In this document: positions 1-7,453 of the stretch, in pieces
Layout of the letters: each line of letters starts with the position of its first letter
How positions within the stretch are numbered: the first letter of the stretch is position 1
Source: an uncultured Chloroflexota bacterium
GTDB lineage: Bacteria; Chloroflexota; Limnocylindria; Limnocylindrales; CSP1-4
Assembly (NCBI GenBank): GCA_903928275.1
Contig: CAIYQJ010000206.1
Location: 1 to 33,831, forward strand
Reading direction: 5' to 3'
Length of the DNA: 33,831 nt
Notes under the pieces: model-generated
Database searches by the model: none
What the model was told of the DNA's origin: nothing
Seen by the model: the letters and a program-made list of their open reading frames with translations, nothing else
Program-made: the position numbers and the translations under genes

Positions 1-553
1 AGACGAACGTGTTGCCACACATCAGCGCGAGCGGGTCGATCCACATCGGGACCATCACCGGGAAGGTGAACGGCGTGATCCCGGCTGCGACGCCGAGCGG
101 CTGGCGGAGCGTGCGGGCGTCGACGCGGGTCGACACGTTCGGCGTGTTCATGCCGGCGAGCTGGGACGGCAGGCCGCAGGCGAACTCGACCGTCTCAAGG
201 CCGCGCATGACCTCCGCGAGAGCATCCGGGAACGTCTTGCCGTGGTCGCGGGTGATCAGCCGGGCCATCTCCTCGCGGTGCCGGTAGACCAGCTCACGGT
301 AGGCGAAGAAGATCCCGCTGCGGGCGATGAGCGGGGTGTCGCGCCAGGCCGGGAAGGCGGCCTTCGCGGCTGCGACGGCACGCCCCACCTCCGCCGCACC
401 GCCCCGGGGAACACGGGCGATGACCGATCCGGTGGCGGGGTTGTAGACGGGACCGGTCTCCTCGGGCAGCACCTCGACGGCCGCGCCGTCGATCCAATGG
501 GAGAAGATCGGCGGGGTCGCCGACGCGGTCGCGCTCGTGATCTGCGTCGCCAT
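1..553 (-). CDS. mmsA: Methylmalonate-semialdehyde dehydrogenase (CoA-acylating)-like aldehyde dehydrogenase, 3'-truncated by window edge
   Basis: Minus-strand translation from ATG at 553: MATQITSATASATPPIFSHWIDGAAVEVLPEETGPVYNPATGSVIARVPRGG...ARLITRDHGKTFPDALAEVMRGLETVEFACGLPSQLAGMNTPNVSTRVDARTLRQPLGVAAGITPFTFPVMVPMW, characteristic of MmsA/IolA. Upstream AGGAGG. Confidence 0.88.
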   Translation of the reverse strand, partial: MATQITSATASATPPIFSHWIDGAAVEVLPEETGPVYNPATGSVIARVPRGGAAEVGRAVAAAKAAFPAWRDTPLIARSGIFFAYRELVYRHREEMARLITRDHGKTFPDALAEVMRGLETVEFACGLPSQLAGMNTPNVSTRVDARTLRQPLGVAAGITPFTFPVMVPMWIDPLALMCGNTFV

Positions 554-596
554 GGTGGTTCCTCCTGGGGCCGGATCGGTGATCGTCGGGTCGTGG

Positions 597-1691
597 TTAG
601 GCGGGTCGCACGTCGGGGTTCGGCAGGACGATGTCCCGGACGACGCCCTCCACGTCGTGGAACGCCTTGATGAAGCCGCGCAGCGTGCGTGCCGTGGCGC
701 CGAACGCATCGAACTCGGCGGGCATCATGCCGTCGGGCTCGTACGCGCGGCGGAAGTCGGGGATGGCCTGGAGCTCTGCGACGATCGCCGGAGCGACCGG
801 GATGGCCATGCGCGCGGTGGGCTCCAGCCCGCTCGCGTTGAACCGGAGCTGCCAGGCGTGGGGGATCGTCATGCTGACCTCGCCGCCCACGAGCTCGGTC
901 CAGTGGAGATGGTGCCGGAAGGCGGCGGCGAGCAACCGGCTCCGTAAGCCGCGCTCGCGGAAGATCCCGTAGGCGCGCTTGAACGTGGCGATGCCGGCCC
1001 AGTCCAGGGTGCCCGGCGTCACCGACAGCAGGTCGCGCTCGGCGACGACCTTCAGCCAGTCGTCGAGGCGACCGATCATGAGCGCGACGGTCGGGGCGAG
1101 ACGGCCGGCCTCGCCACCCGCCGCCGCGAGTCGGACGAGGCCGCGCTCGATCGCCTCGGCGGCCGCGACGGCCTGCGGGACGCTGAAGCAGACGGTGGCG
1201 TTGACGTTGACGCCGAGCGCCGTGGCTTCCTCCATCGCGAGGACGCCGGCCGCGGTGACCGGGAACTTCACCTGGATGTTCGGCGCCAGGCGGGACAGCC
1301 CCACCCCCTGCGCCACCATCCGCTCGGCGTTCGGGTAGTTCGCCGGGTCCACCTGGAGCGATTGCCAGCCCTTGCGCCCGCCGCTCGCCGCGTGGATGCC
1401 CGCGAGGAGCTCGGCGCCACGGACGCCCATCTCTCCGACCACGGCCCACGCGATATCGACCTCGGTCCAGGTGGGGTTCGCCGCGGCCAGCTCGCGGACG
1501 CGCGGCACCCAGTACGCCCGGTCGCTCGTGATGACCTCGAGCACGATCGGGGGGTTCGACGTGGCGCCCACGGCGCCCCGCTCGATCGCGTACGCGAGCT
1601 CCGACACCGAGCAGGAATCGTTCCAGCAGTCGGTCGGGCCCAGCAGGGCGGTCCGCGTCAGCGGGCTGTCGATCAGCGTGGTCGGAGTCAT
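597..1691 (-). CDS. Transaldolase-family protein (paralogue 1)
   Basis: Frame of ORF 597..1883 with start MTPTTLIDSPLTR at 1691. Motifs WNDSC..GAVGATSNPPIVLEV, NIQVKFPVTAAGVLAMEEATALGVNVNATVCFSVPQA.AAAEAIERGL and MIGRLDDW match the transaldolase barrel (Asp, Schiff-base Lys in VKFP). Confidence 0.8.
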   Translation of the reverse strand: MTPTTLIDSPLTRTALLGPTDCWNDSCSVSELAYAIERGAVGATSNPPIVLEVITSDRAYWVPRVRELAAANPTWTEVDIAWAVVGEMGVRGAELLAGIHAASGGRKGWQSLQVDPANYPNAERMVAQGVGLSRLAPNIQVKFPVTAAGVLAMEEATALGVNVNATVCFSVPQAVAAAEAIERGLVRLAAAGGEAGRLAPTVALMIGRLDDWLKVVAERDLLSVTPGTLDWAGIATFKRAYGIFRERGLRSRLLAAAFRHHLHWTELVGGEVSMTIPHAWQLRFNASGLEPTARMAIPVAPAIVAELQAIPDFRRAYEPDGMMPAEFDAFGATARTLRGFIKAFHDVEGVVRDIVLPNPDVRPA

Positions 1692-1750
1692 CGGGGCGGA
1701 CCTCAGGTGGGAGGCGCGGCGACGCCCGCGCCGGCTGCCACGTCGGCGAC

Positions 1751-1773
1751 TATCTAGATAATCGATAATCGAT
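1751..1773. promoter_or_regulatory. AT-rich operator/promoter-like element in divergent intergenic region
   Basis: TATCTAGATA (perfect 10-bp palindrome, 1751-1760) merging into ATCGATAATCGAT (1761-1773). It also reads as 2.4 copies of GATAATC. It is a strikingly AT-rich island in a very GC-rich window, between divergent genes. Confidence 0.45.
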
Positions 1774-1791
1774 GAAAGTGCCGAACGGCCC

Positions 1792-1803
1792 TTGTCCGGA
1801 CAA
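1792..1803. promoter_or_regulatory. 12-bp perfect palindrome TTGTCCGGACAA, candidate GntR/FCD-type operator
   Basis: Read directly. Located between divergent transaldolase-family gene and the DUF1097-like gene. A GntR gene lies in the adjacent plus-strand run. Confidence 0.45.
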
Positions 1804-1889
1804 CGCCGGGACTCGACCTTGACCCCGGCGCCTCGCGGGCGGGAGAGGGGCCGGCGTGTCGACCAGGTCGGTCGTGCGCACACGGGGGA

Positions 1890-2513
1890 ATGAGGTGTTC
1901 CGTGGCGGAAACAAAGAACACGATCCCGCTGTGGCTGGCGGTGGCGATCACGGTCTGCGTCAGCCTGCCGTTCAGCATCTGGCTCGGCCGGTACGCCCTG
2001 CCGATCTGGGCCGCGTTCATCGTGTGGGCCGAGTACTTCGCCCTGGGCGCCAAGCCCTCGGCGCTCAAGATCATGGTCCCGGCCTACTTCCTCGGCGTCG
2101 TGGCGGCCACCGTCATCATGACCGCGTACATGCTCCTCGCGCAGGCCCTCGGCAAGGGCGCCATCGTGACGATGGGCGACTGGTCCTTCACGTACAACGA
2201 CGCCGCCCTGTTCATCACGTGCTTCGTCGGGTTCTGTTTCTTCATCTACGCGATGAAGTGGTTCCCCGTCACGCAGACCGGGACGCTCCCGTTCTTCAAC
2301 GGCATCTCGATGATGCTCGCCGTCTTCTTCACCGGAGCGTTCATCAAGGCCGCGCCCGAAGGCATCGACGCGAACCTGCTGCCGCTCGTCGCCGGCGTCG
2401 GCGCGATGCTGGCCGGGCTCCTCGGCGCGTTCCTGGGCTGGTTCAATGTCGTGATCCTCTTCCCGCGCCCGGTCAAGGGAGCCGCGGAGGTGCGCTCGAC
2501 GGCCGTCGCCTGA
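1890..2513 (+). CDS. DUF1097-like small integral membrane protein
   Basis: 207 aa with several hydrophobic helices (IPLWLAVAITVCVSLPFSIWLGRYALPIWAAFIVWAEYFALG...). Alternative GTG start at 1902 (VAETKNTIPLW). Confidence 0.65.
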   Translation: MRCSVAETKNTIPLWLAVAITVCVSLPFSIWLGRYALPIWAAFIVWAEYFALGAKPSALKIMVPAYFLGVVAATVIMTAYMLLAQALGKGAIVTMGDWSFTYNDAALFITCFVGFCFFIYAMKWFPVTQTGTLPFFNGISMMLAVFFTGAFIKAAPEGIDANLLPLVAGVGAMLAGLLGAFLGWFNVVILFPRPVKGAAEVRSTAVA

Positions 2514-2593
2514 ACGGCGGCCGGCCCGACGTCATCCGCCGGCGCGCGCGGCGGGACATATCGAGACCGGGGCCGACCCGGAGGAGTGACTAC

Positions 2594-4351
2594 GTGGCAC
2601 TTGCGTTGAACGAAGAGATCCTCGGCCAGTTCCTGGGAGACGAGTCGTTTCCCGTCGAGTGGTCGTCCGAGACCGAGAAGCAGCTCTTCTGGGTCTACGA
2701 CGACCTCCACTGCCCCAAGCCGCTGAGCCCGATGTACGAGGATATCGGCGGCTGGTGGCTCTCCTGCGACCACATGTTCCGGCGCTTCGGCACGCCGTTC
2801 GCGACGGACTGGATCTACAAGAACGTCAATGGCTACCTGTACACGGCCGCGATCCCGGCCATGGCCGGCCTGGAGGTCGTGACCCAGGAGTACGACCTCG
2901 CGACCCGGCCGATCGTCCCGCAGGACGACGCGTACGTCGGGAAGATCGGCGCGTACCTGGGCACCGTCCTGCCCGTCTACGGCCTCAGGTTCACGGACTG
3001 GTGGCGGACCCGCTTCGTCCCCGAGATGCAGCGGAACTTCGACTACATCGAGGGGATGCTGGACCAGCGGGACCAGCTCTCCCTGGCCGAGGTGGCCGTC
3101 CTCCTCGAGGACGCCATCGACATGCACGACCGCCACTGGAAGATCCACTGGATGCTGAACTTCGCGCAGCTCAGCGCGACGCTGAACCTCCGGGCGGTCA
3201 TGGAGAAGACCCACGGCAAGGTGGACGAGGTCCTCCTGGGCCGGCTCCAGAGCTCGGCGGACGACCGGAACTGGGACAAGATCCGCGCCCTGTGGGAGAT
3301 GAAGGAAGAGGTGAAGGCCGACCCGGTCCTCGCCGCCGCCTTCGCCGCCCCGGCCGCGACCGAGATCCTGCCGGCGCTCCAGGCCAGCGAGCGCGGCCGC
3401 CACTTCATCGACGAGCGGATCGTGCCCTACCAGATGGAGTTCGGCTGGCACGCCGTCTGGAGCCACGAGTTCATCTTCCCGAGCTTCCGGGAAGACATGA
3501 TCCCGGTCGTCCAGCTCGTCCGCGACCAGTACGCGTCGGACTACGACTACCCCGCGAAGATCGCGGCGCTGCGTGCGGACATCGACGCCGCCGCGGCCGA
3601 GATCCTCGAGGGACTCTCCGGCGAGGCGCTCGAGGAGATGCGCGCCGCCAACGAGATCAACCTCAAGATGGCACCGCTCACCCCGGACCACCACTTCTAC
3701 ATCGACCAGGGCGCCAACGCCCACGTCCGCCTCGTCCTGATCGCCGTCGGCGAGAAGCTCGTGGAGAGGGGTGTCCTCGACGCCCCGGACGACGTCATCC
3801 TGTTCCGGTACAACGAGCTCCGGGAGTTCATCGGCGACCCGAAGTCCGAGGCGAACCCGGCCGGCATGGACGGGCGCGCGATCGTCGCGGCCGCCCGGGC
3901 CAGGCGCGCGGCAGCGGAGCTGATCCATCCGCGCGACTGGGTCGGCTCCGTCACCGCGAGCCAGCTCGCATTCCCGTACCTCAACCTGTGGGGCTTCCCC
4001 GACAAGTTCACGCGCTCGCAGCTGAAGGTCCACGGCCAGGTCAGCGGCATCGCCGGGTCGCCGGGCGTCGTCGAGGGCGTGGCGCGCGTCGTCATGTCCG
4101 AGGCCGAGTTCGACAGCCTCATGGAAGGCGAGATCCTCGTCTGCCAGATGACCAACCCGGCCTGGCAGGTCCTCTACGGCAAGATCAGTGCGGTCGTGAC
4201 CGATGCGGGCGGGACCGTCTCCCATCCCGCCGTGCTCGCCCGCGAGTACGGCATCCCGGCGGTCGTCGGCACGTCCGTCGGCACGTCGACCATCAAGACC
4301 GGCGACCGCCTCCGCGTGGACGGCACCACCGGTCTCGTCGAGATCCTGTAG
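2594..4351 (+). CDS. PEP-utilizing-enzyme-like protein: RPH-like helical region plus C-terminal swivel-His domain, no N-terminal ATP-grasp
   Basis: GTG start at 2594 preceded by GGAGG. C-terminus ILVCQMTNPAWQVLYGKISAVVTDAGGTVSHPAVLAREYGIPAVVGTSVGTSTIKTGDRLRVDGTTGLVEIL is the PEP-utilizer mobile domain with phospho-acceptor-type His. DDVILFRYNELREFI resembles the pre-swivel region of rifampicin phosphotransferase/PEP synthase-like proteins. Confidence 0.78.
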   Translation: MALALNEEILGQFLGDESFPVEWSSETEKQLFWVYDDLHCPKPLSPMYEDIGGWWLSCDHMFRRFGTPFATDWIYKNVNGYLYTAAIPAMAGLEVVTQEYDLATRPIVPQDDAYVGKIGAYLGTVLPVYGLRFTDWWRTRFVPEMQRNFDYIEGMLDQRDQLSLAEVAVLLEDAIDMHDRHWKIHWMLNFAQLSATLNLRAVMEKTHGKVDEVLLGRLQSSADDRNWDKIRALWEMKEEVKADPVLAAAFAAPAATEILPALQASERGRHFIDERIVPYQMEFGWHAVWSHEFIFPSFREDMIPVVQLVRDQYASDYDYPAKIAALRADIDAAAAEILEGLSGEALEEMRAANEINLKMAPLTPDHHFYIDQGANAHVRLVLIAVGEKLVERGVLDAPDDVILFRYNELREFIGDPKSEANPAGMDGRAIVAAARARRAAAELIHPRDWVGSVTASQLAFPYLNLWGFPDKFTRSQLKVHGQVSGIAGSPGVVEGVARVVMSEAEFDSLMEGEILVCQMTNPAWQVLYGKISAVVTDAGGTVSHPAVLAREYGIPAVVGTSVGTSTIKTGDRLRVDGTTGLVEIL

Positions 4352-4356
4352 GCCAG

Positions 4357-4388
4357 GAGCCGGCGGCCGCTCCGGCGGCCGCCGGCTC
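4357..4388. terminator. Perfect 14-bp stem / 4-nt loop hairpin (terminator or attenuator)
   Basis: GAGCCGGCGGCCGC-TCCG-GCGGCCGCCGGCTC between the PEP-utilizer stop codon and the GntR start; no T-tract. Confidence 0.5.
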
Positions 4389-4415
4389 GCAGTCTTCGGA
4401 GACACCCGACACACC

Positions 4416-5201
4416 ATGACCTCGATCACGCGCAGCGTCCTCAGCGACCAGGTGAAGGATCACCTCCTCCAGGCGATCCTCTCCGGTCTCTTCCCGCCGG
4501 GGTCCCGGATCGTCGAGACGCGGATCGCCCGCGAGCTCGGCGTCAGCCAGGCCCCGGTCCGGGAGGCGCTGCGCGACCTCGAGGCGATCGGTGTCGTGGA
4601 GATCACCGCGTTCCAGGGAGCCCGCGTCCGCCAGCCGGCCACCGCCGAGCTGGCCGAGGCCTACGGGATCCGGGCGGAGCTCGAGTCGCTCGGAGCGCGG
4701 CAGGCCGTGCCCAACCTCACCGATGTCGATGTCGAGGAGCTCCAGTCCTACATCGATGACATGCAGCGGGCGGCCTCCGCGGGTGACTGGATGGCGCAGG
4801 CGCACGTGGATGCCGCCTTCCACGCTCGCCTCATCGAGATCGCCGCGAACGCGACTCTCGAGCGGGTCTGGCGGTACCTCGAACCCACGTCACGCACCTA
4901 CATCACGGTCATCACCCACCGGATCGATCCCGCGGAGTCGGCGACCCTGCACCAGCCGATCCTCGACGCGTTGAGCCGGCGGGATGCGGACGCGGCGACC
5001 GACGCCGTGCGCCGCCATTTCGCGATCGCCGGAGAGATGTTCGCCGGCCTCTTCGACGGCGGACCCCGGATCGGAGACGGCGCCCGTGTCGGGCCCGCCG
5101 ACGGCGAGGACGCCCATCCGCACGAGCATCCGCGCCCTGCGCGCGGGCGCCTCGAGCGACCCGCGGGCGGGACGCGCCGCCGCAGTCAGGAGCACGCATG
5201 A
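4416..5201 (+). CDS. GntR-family transcriptional regulator (FCD/FadR-type)
   Basis: MTSITRSVLSDQVKDHLLQAILSGLFPPGSRIVETRIARELGVSQAPVREALRDLEAIGVVEITAFQGARVRQP is a winged HTH, followed by an FCD-like effector domain (AHVDAAFHARLIEIAANATL...H.PILDALSRRDADAATDAVRRH). Confidence 0.92.
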   Translation: MTSITRSVLSDQVKDHLLQAILSGLFPPGSRIVETRIARELGVSQAPVREALRDLEAIGVVEITAFQGARVRQPATAELAEAYGIRAELESLGARQAVPNLTDVDVEELQSYIDDMQRAASAGDWMAQAHVDAAFHARLIEIAANATLERVWRYLEPTSRTYITVITHRIDPAESATLHQPILDALSRRDADAATDAVRRHFAIAGEMFAGLFDGGPRIGDGARVGPADGEDAHPHEHPRPARGRLERPAGGTRRRSQEHA

Positions 5202-6085
5202 ACGAGCAGCCGCAGCTGTCCGAGGAGTTCTCCGCTGGCGCGGCCCACCTCCGCGTGGACGTCCATGGGGGCGAGCCCCGCGACCACGTCCTCGACGACC
5301 TGAGCTTCCTCAACTACCGACTCGCCGACGTCCGCATCTCGCCCGAGGTCACGCTGGCGGACCCGGACATCATCTGGAACCGGGACGGCGAGAAGGCGGT
5401 CACCTACGACGGCCGCACGGTGACGTTCACCGGCCCCTGGCCGGCCGGGCCGATCCAGAAGGTCATCGTCGCCGTGCTCGCATTGCGGATGGAGGCCGTG
5501 GGCCTGCACCCGTCCCACAGCGCGGCCGTGAACTACCGCGGGAAGACGTTCCTGTTCCTCGGCGGCGAATCCAACCACGGCAAGAGCATGGGCCTCATCG
5601 AGGCCGGGGTCCGCGGCGCGCTCCAGGTCGCGTCGGAGACCACGATCATCTCGGACGACGGCAGGGCGGTCGCGGGCTCCGCGGACACCTTCCTCGTGAA
5701 GCGCACCGAGGGCACGGAGCGGTCCGACAAGGCGGCCCCGAACAAGGGCGTGGAGAAGTTCTGGGGCGAGATGCCGACCTGGGGCCGGTATGCCGGCACA
5801 CCGAACATCGACCTCGTGATCGTCCCGGCGATCGACGGCAACTTCGACCCGGCGACGAACGAGCTCATCCCGTTCGAGCGCCAGTTCCAGATGCTCCACT
5901 CGCTCCAGAACTACTTCCTCACCAACGAGCTCCTCGCCCCGGGCTTCGTCATGCCGATGGTGGACGACGACACGCTCCGCGCGAAGCGTGCGATCTTCGT
6001 GGACCGCTTCTGCGAGCGGCCGTTCTACTTCATCCGCGCTGCGACCCCCCAGGTCCTCCTGGACGAGGTCGACAGGATCCTGTAG
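5198..6085 (+). CDS. HPr kinase/PEPCK-like P-loop ATPase/kinase
   Basis: HPSHSAAVNYRGKTFLFLGGESNHGKSMGLIEAG (Walker A GESNHGKS in HprK context) followed by TTIISDDGRAV (acidic pair as in HprK). 4-nt ATGA overlap with the GntR stop. Confidence 0.68.
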   Translation: MNEQPQLSEEFSAGAAHLRVDVHGGEPRDHVLDDLSFLNYRLADVRISPEVTLADPDIIWNRDGEKAVTYDGRTVTFTGPWPAGPIQKVIVAVLALRMEAVGLHPSHSAAVNYRGKTFLFLGGESNHGKSMGLIEAGVRGALQVASETTIISDDGRAVAGSADTFLVKRTEGTERSDKAAPNKGVEKFWGEMPTWGRYAGTPNIDLVIVPAIDGNFDPATNELIPFERQFQMLHSLQNYFLTNELLAPGFVMPMVDDDTLRAKRAIFVDRFCERPFYFIRAATPQVLLDEVDRIL

Positions 6086-6105
6086 AGACAGGAGGCGCCG
6101 GAGCC

Positions 6106-6972
6106 ATGCACACGTTCGCCTACGTCCGGCCGACGACGGTCGCCGAGGCCGTCGCCATCCTCGACGCCGGTGGTCGCGACGCGCGCGTCCTTGCCGGCGG
6201 CACGGACCTCGTGATCCGGCTGCGCGACGGCTCGGCGACGCCGACGACCGTCATCGACCTCAAGCGGATCGCCGACCTGCGGCCGGGCGTCCGCGAGGAG
6301 GGCGGCCGGCTCACGATCTCCGCCACGACGGTCATGACCGACGTGGCGGCCGATCCGCTCGTGCGACGCCACTTCCCGGCGCTCGCCGAGGCGGCGGCGG
6401 TCGTCGGCTCGGTCCAGATCCGGAACCGGGCCACGCTCGGCGGCAACGTCTGCAACGCGTCGCCGGCCGCCGACACCGCCACGCCGCTGCTCGTCTTCGA
6501 CGCCACGGTCGTCGCCGAAGGGCCGGGCGGGACGCGGCGCATCGCGATCGACGACTTCTTCGTGCGCTCGGGCGTGACAACCCTTCAACGAGGCGAGCTC
6601 GTCACGGCGATCGAGCTGCCGATCCCGGCCGTTGCGACCGGCTCCGCGCACGTGCGGCGAACGCGCCGACGCGGCCACGACCTCGCGTCGGTGACCCTGT
6701 CCGTCCGCGTGGACGCCTTGGGCGTGACCCGTTTCGCCTACGGCAGCGTGGGCCCGCGCCCCGTGCTCGCCGTGGACGACACCGGCGTGCTCGCGGACCC
6801 GGCCGTTCCGGCCGAGGCGAGGTCCGCGATCCTCGAACGGATGTTCGCGGACGCCAGCCCGTCCCCGCGCTCGATGCGGGCGAGCCCCGCGTACCGCCTG
6901 GCCATGCTCCGCGTCCTCGGCGCCCGGGCGCTCCGCAGCGCGATCGAGCAGCTGGCGGCAGGGAGCGACTGA
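6106..6972 (+). CDS. Molybdenum hydroxylase FAD-binding medium subunit (CoxM/xanthine dehydrogenase family)
   Basis: MHTFAYVRPTTVAEAVAILDAGGRDARVLAGGTDLVIRLRDG...QIRNRATLGGNVCNASPAADTATPLLVFDA; RBS AGGAGG upstream. Confidence 0.92.
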   Translation: MHTFAYVRPTTVAEAVAILDAGGRDARVLAGGTDLVIRLRDGSATPTTVIDLKRIADLRPGVREEGGRLTISATTVMTDVAADPLVRRHFPALAEAAAVVGSVQIRNRATLGGNVCNASPAADTATPLLVFDATVVAEGPGGTRRIAIDDFFVRSGVTTLQRGELVTAIELPIPAVATGSAHVRRTRRRGHDLASVTLSVRVDALGVTRFAYGSVGPRPVLAVDDTGVLADPAVPAEARSAILERMFADASPSPRSMRASPAYRLAMLRVLGARALRSAIEQLAAGSD

Positions 6973-6973
6973 C

Positions 6974-7453
6974 ATGGCCGAGACCCATCGCATCGAGGTC
7001 ACCGTCAACGGGCTTCCGCGGATGCTCGAGGTGCCCCCGCACCACACGCTCCTCGACGTCCTGCGCGACGACCTTCGGCTCACGGGCGCCAAGGAGTGCT
7101 GCCTCGTCGGCGAGTGCGGTGCCTGCACGGTGATCGTGGACGGGCGCACGGTGGACTCCTGCCTCGTCCTCGCGGTCGAGGCCGACGGTTGCGAGATCAC
7201 GACGGTCGAGGGGCTCGCCCAGGACGGGAGCCTGGACCCGCTCCAGCGCGCGTTCCTCGACGAGGGCGCCGCGCAGTGCGGGTTCTGCATCCCCGGCCAG
7301 CTGATGGCCGCCCATGCGCTGCTGGCCGGGAACCCGCACCCGACCGTGGCGGAGATCCAGGAGGGCCTCGCGGGCAACCTGTGTCGCTGCGGGAGCTACC
7401 TCCAGATCACCGACGCGGTCCTCGCGACCGCCGCCGAGGGGACCCGGCGATGA
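6974..7453 (+). CDS. Molybdenum hydroxylase 2Fe-2S small subunit (CoxS family)
   Basis: GAKECCLVGECGACTVIVDGRTVDSC and QCGFCIPGQLMAAHALL...GNLCRCGSYLQI: both [2Fe-2S] motifs. Confidence 0.95.
   Translation: MAETHRIEVTVNGLPRMLEVPPHHTLLDVLRDDLRLTGAKECCLVGECGACTVIVDGRTVDSCLVLAVEADGCEITTVEGLAQDGSLDPLQRAFLDEGAAQCGFCIPGQLMAAHALLAGNPHPTVAEIQEGLAGNLCRCGSYLQITDAVLATAAEGTRR

Noticed and set aside
1856-2593. N-terminal part of the 831-aa plus-strand ORF 1856..4351
   Set aside because: Overlaps the DUF1097-like gene in another frame; Arg/His-rich nonsense until GTG 2594, which has a good RBS.
2246-4429. 727-aa minus-strand ORF
   Set aside because: Antisense to the well-supported DUF1097/PEP-utilizer genes, with shadow-ORF composition typical of high-GC DNA.
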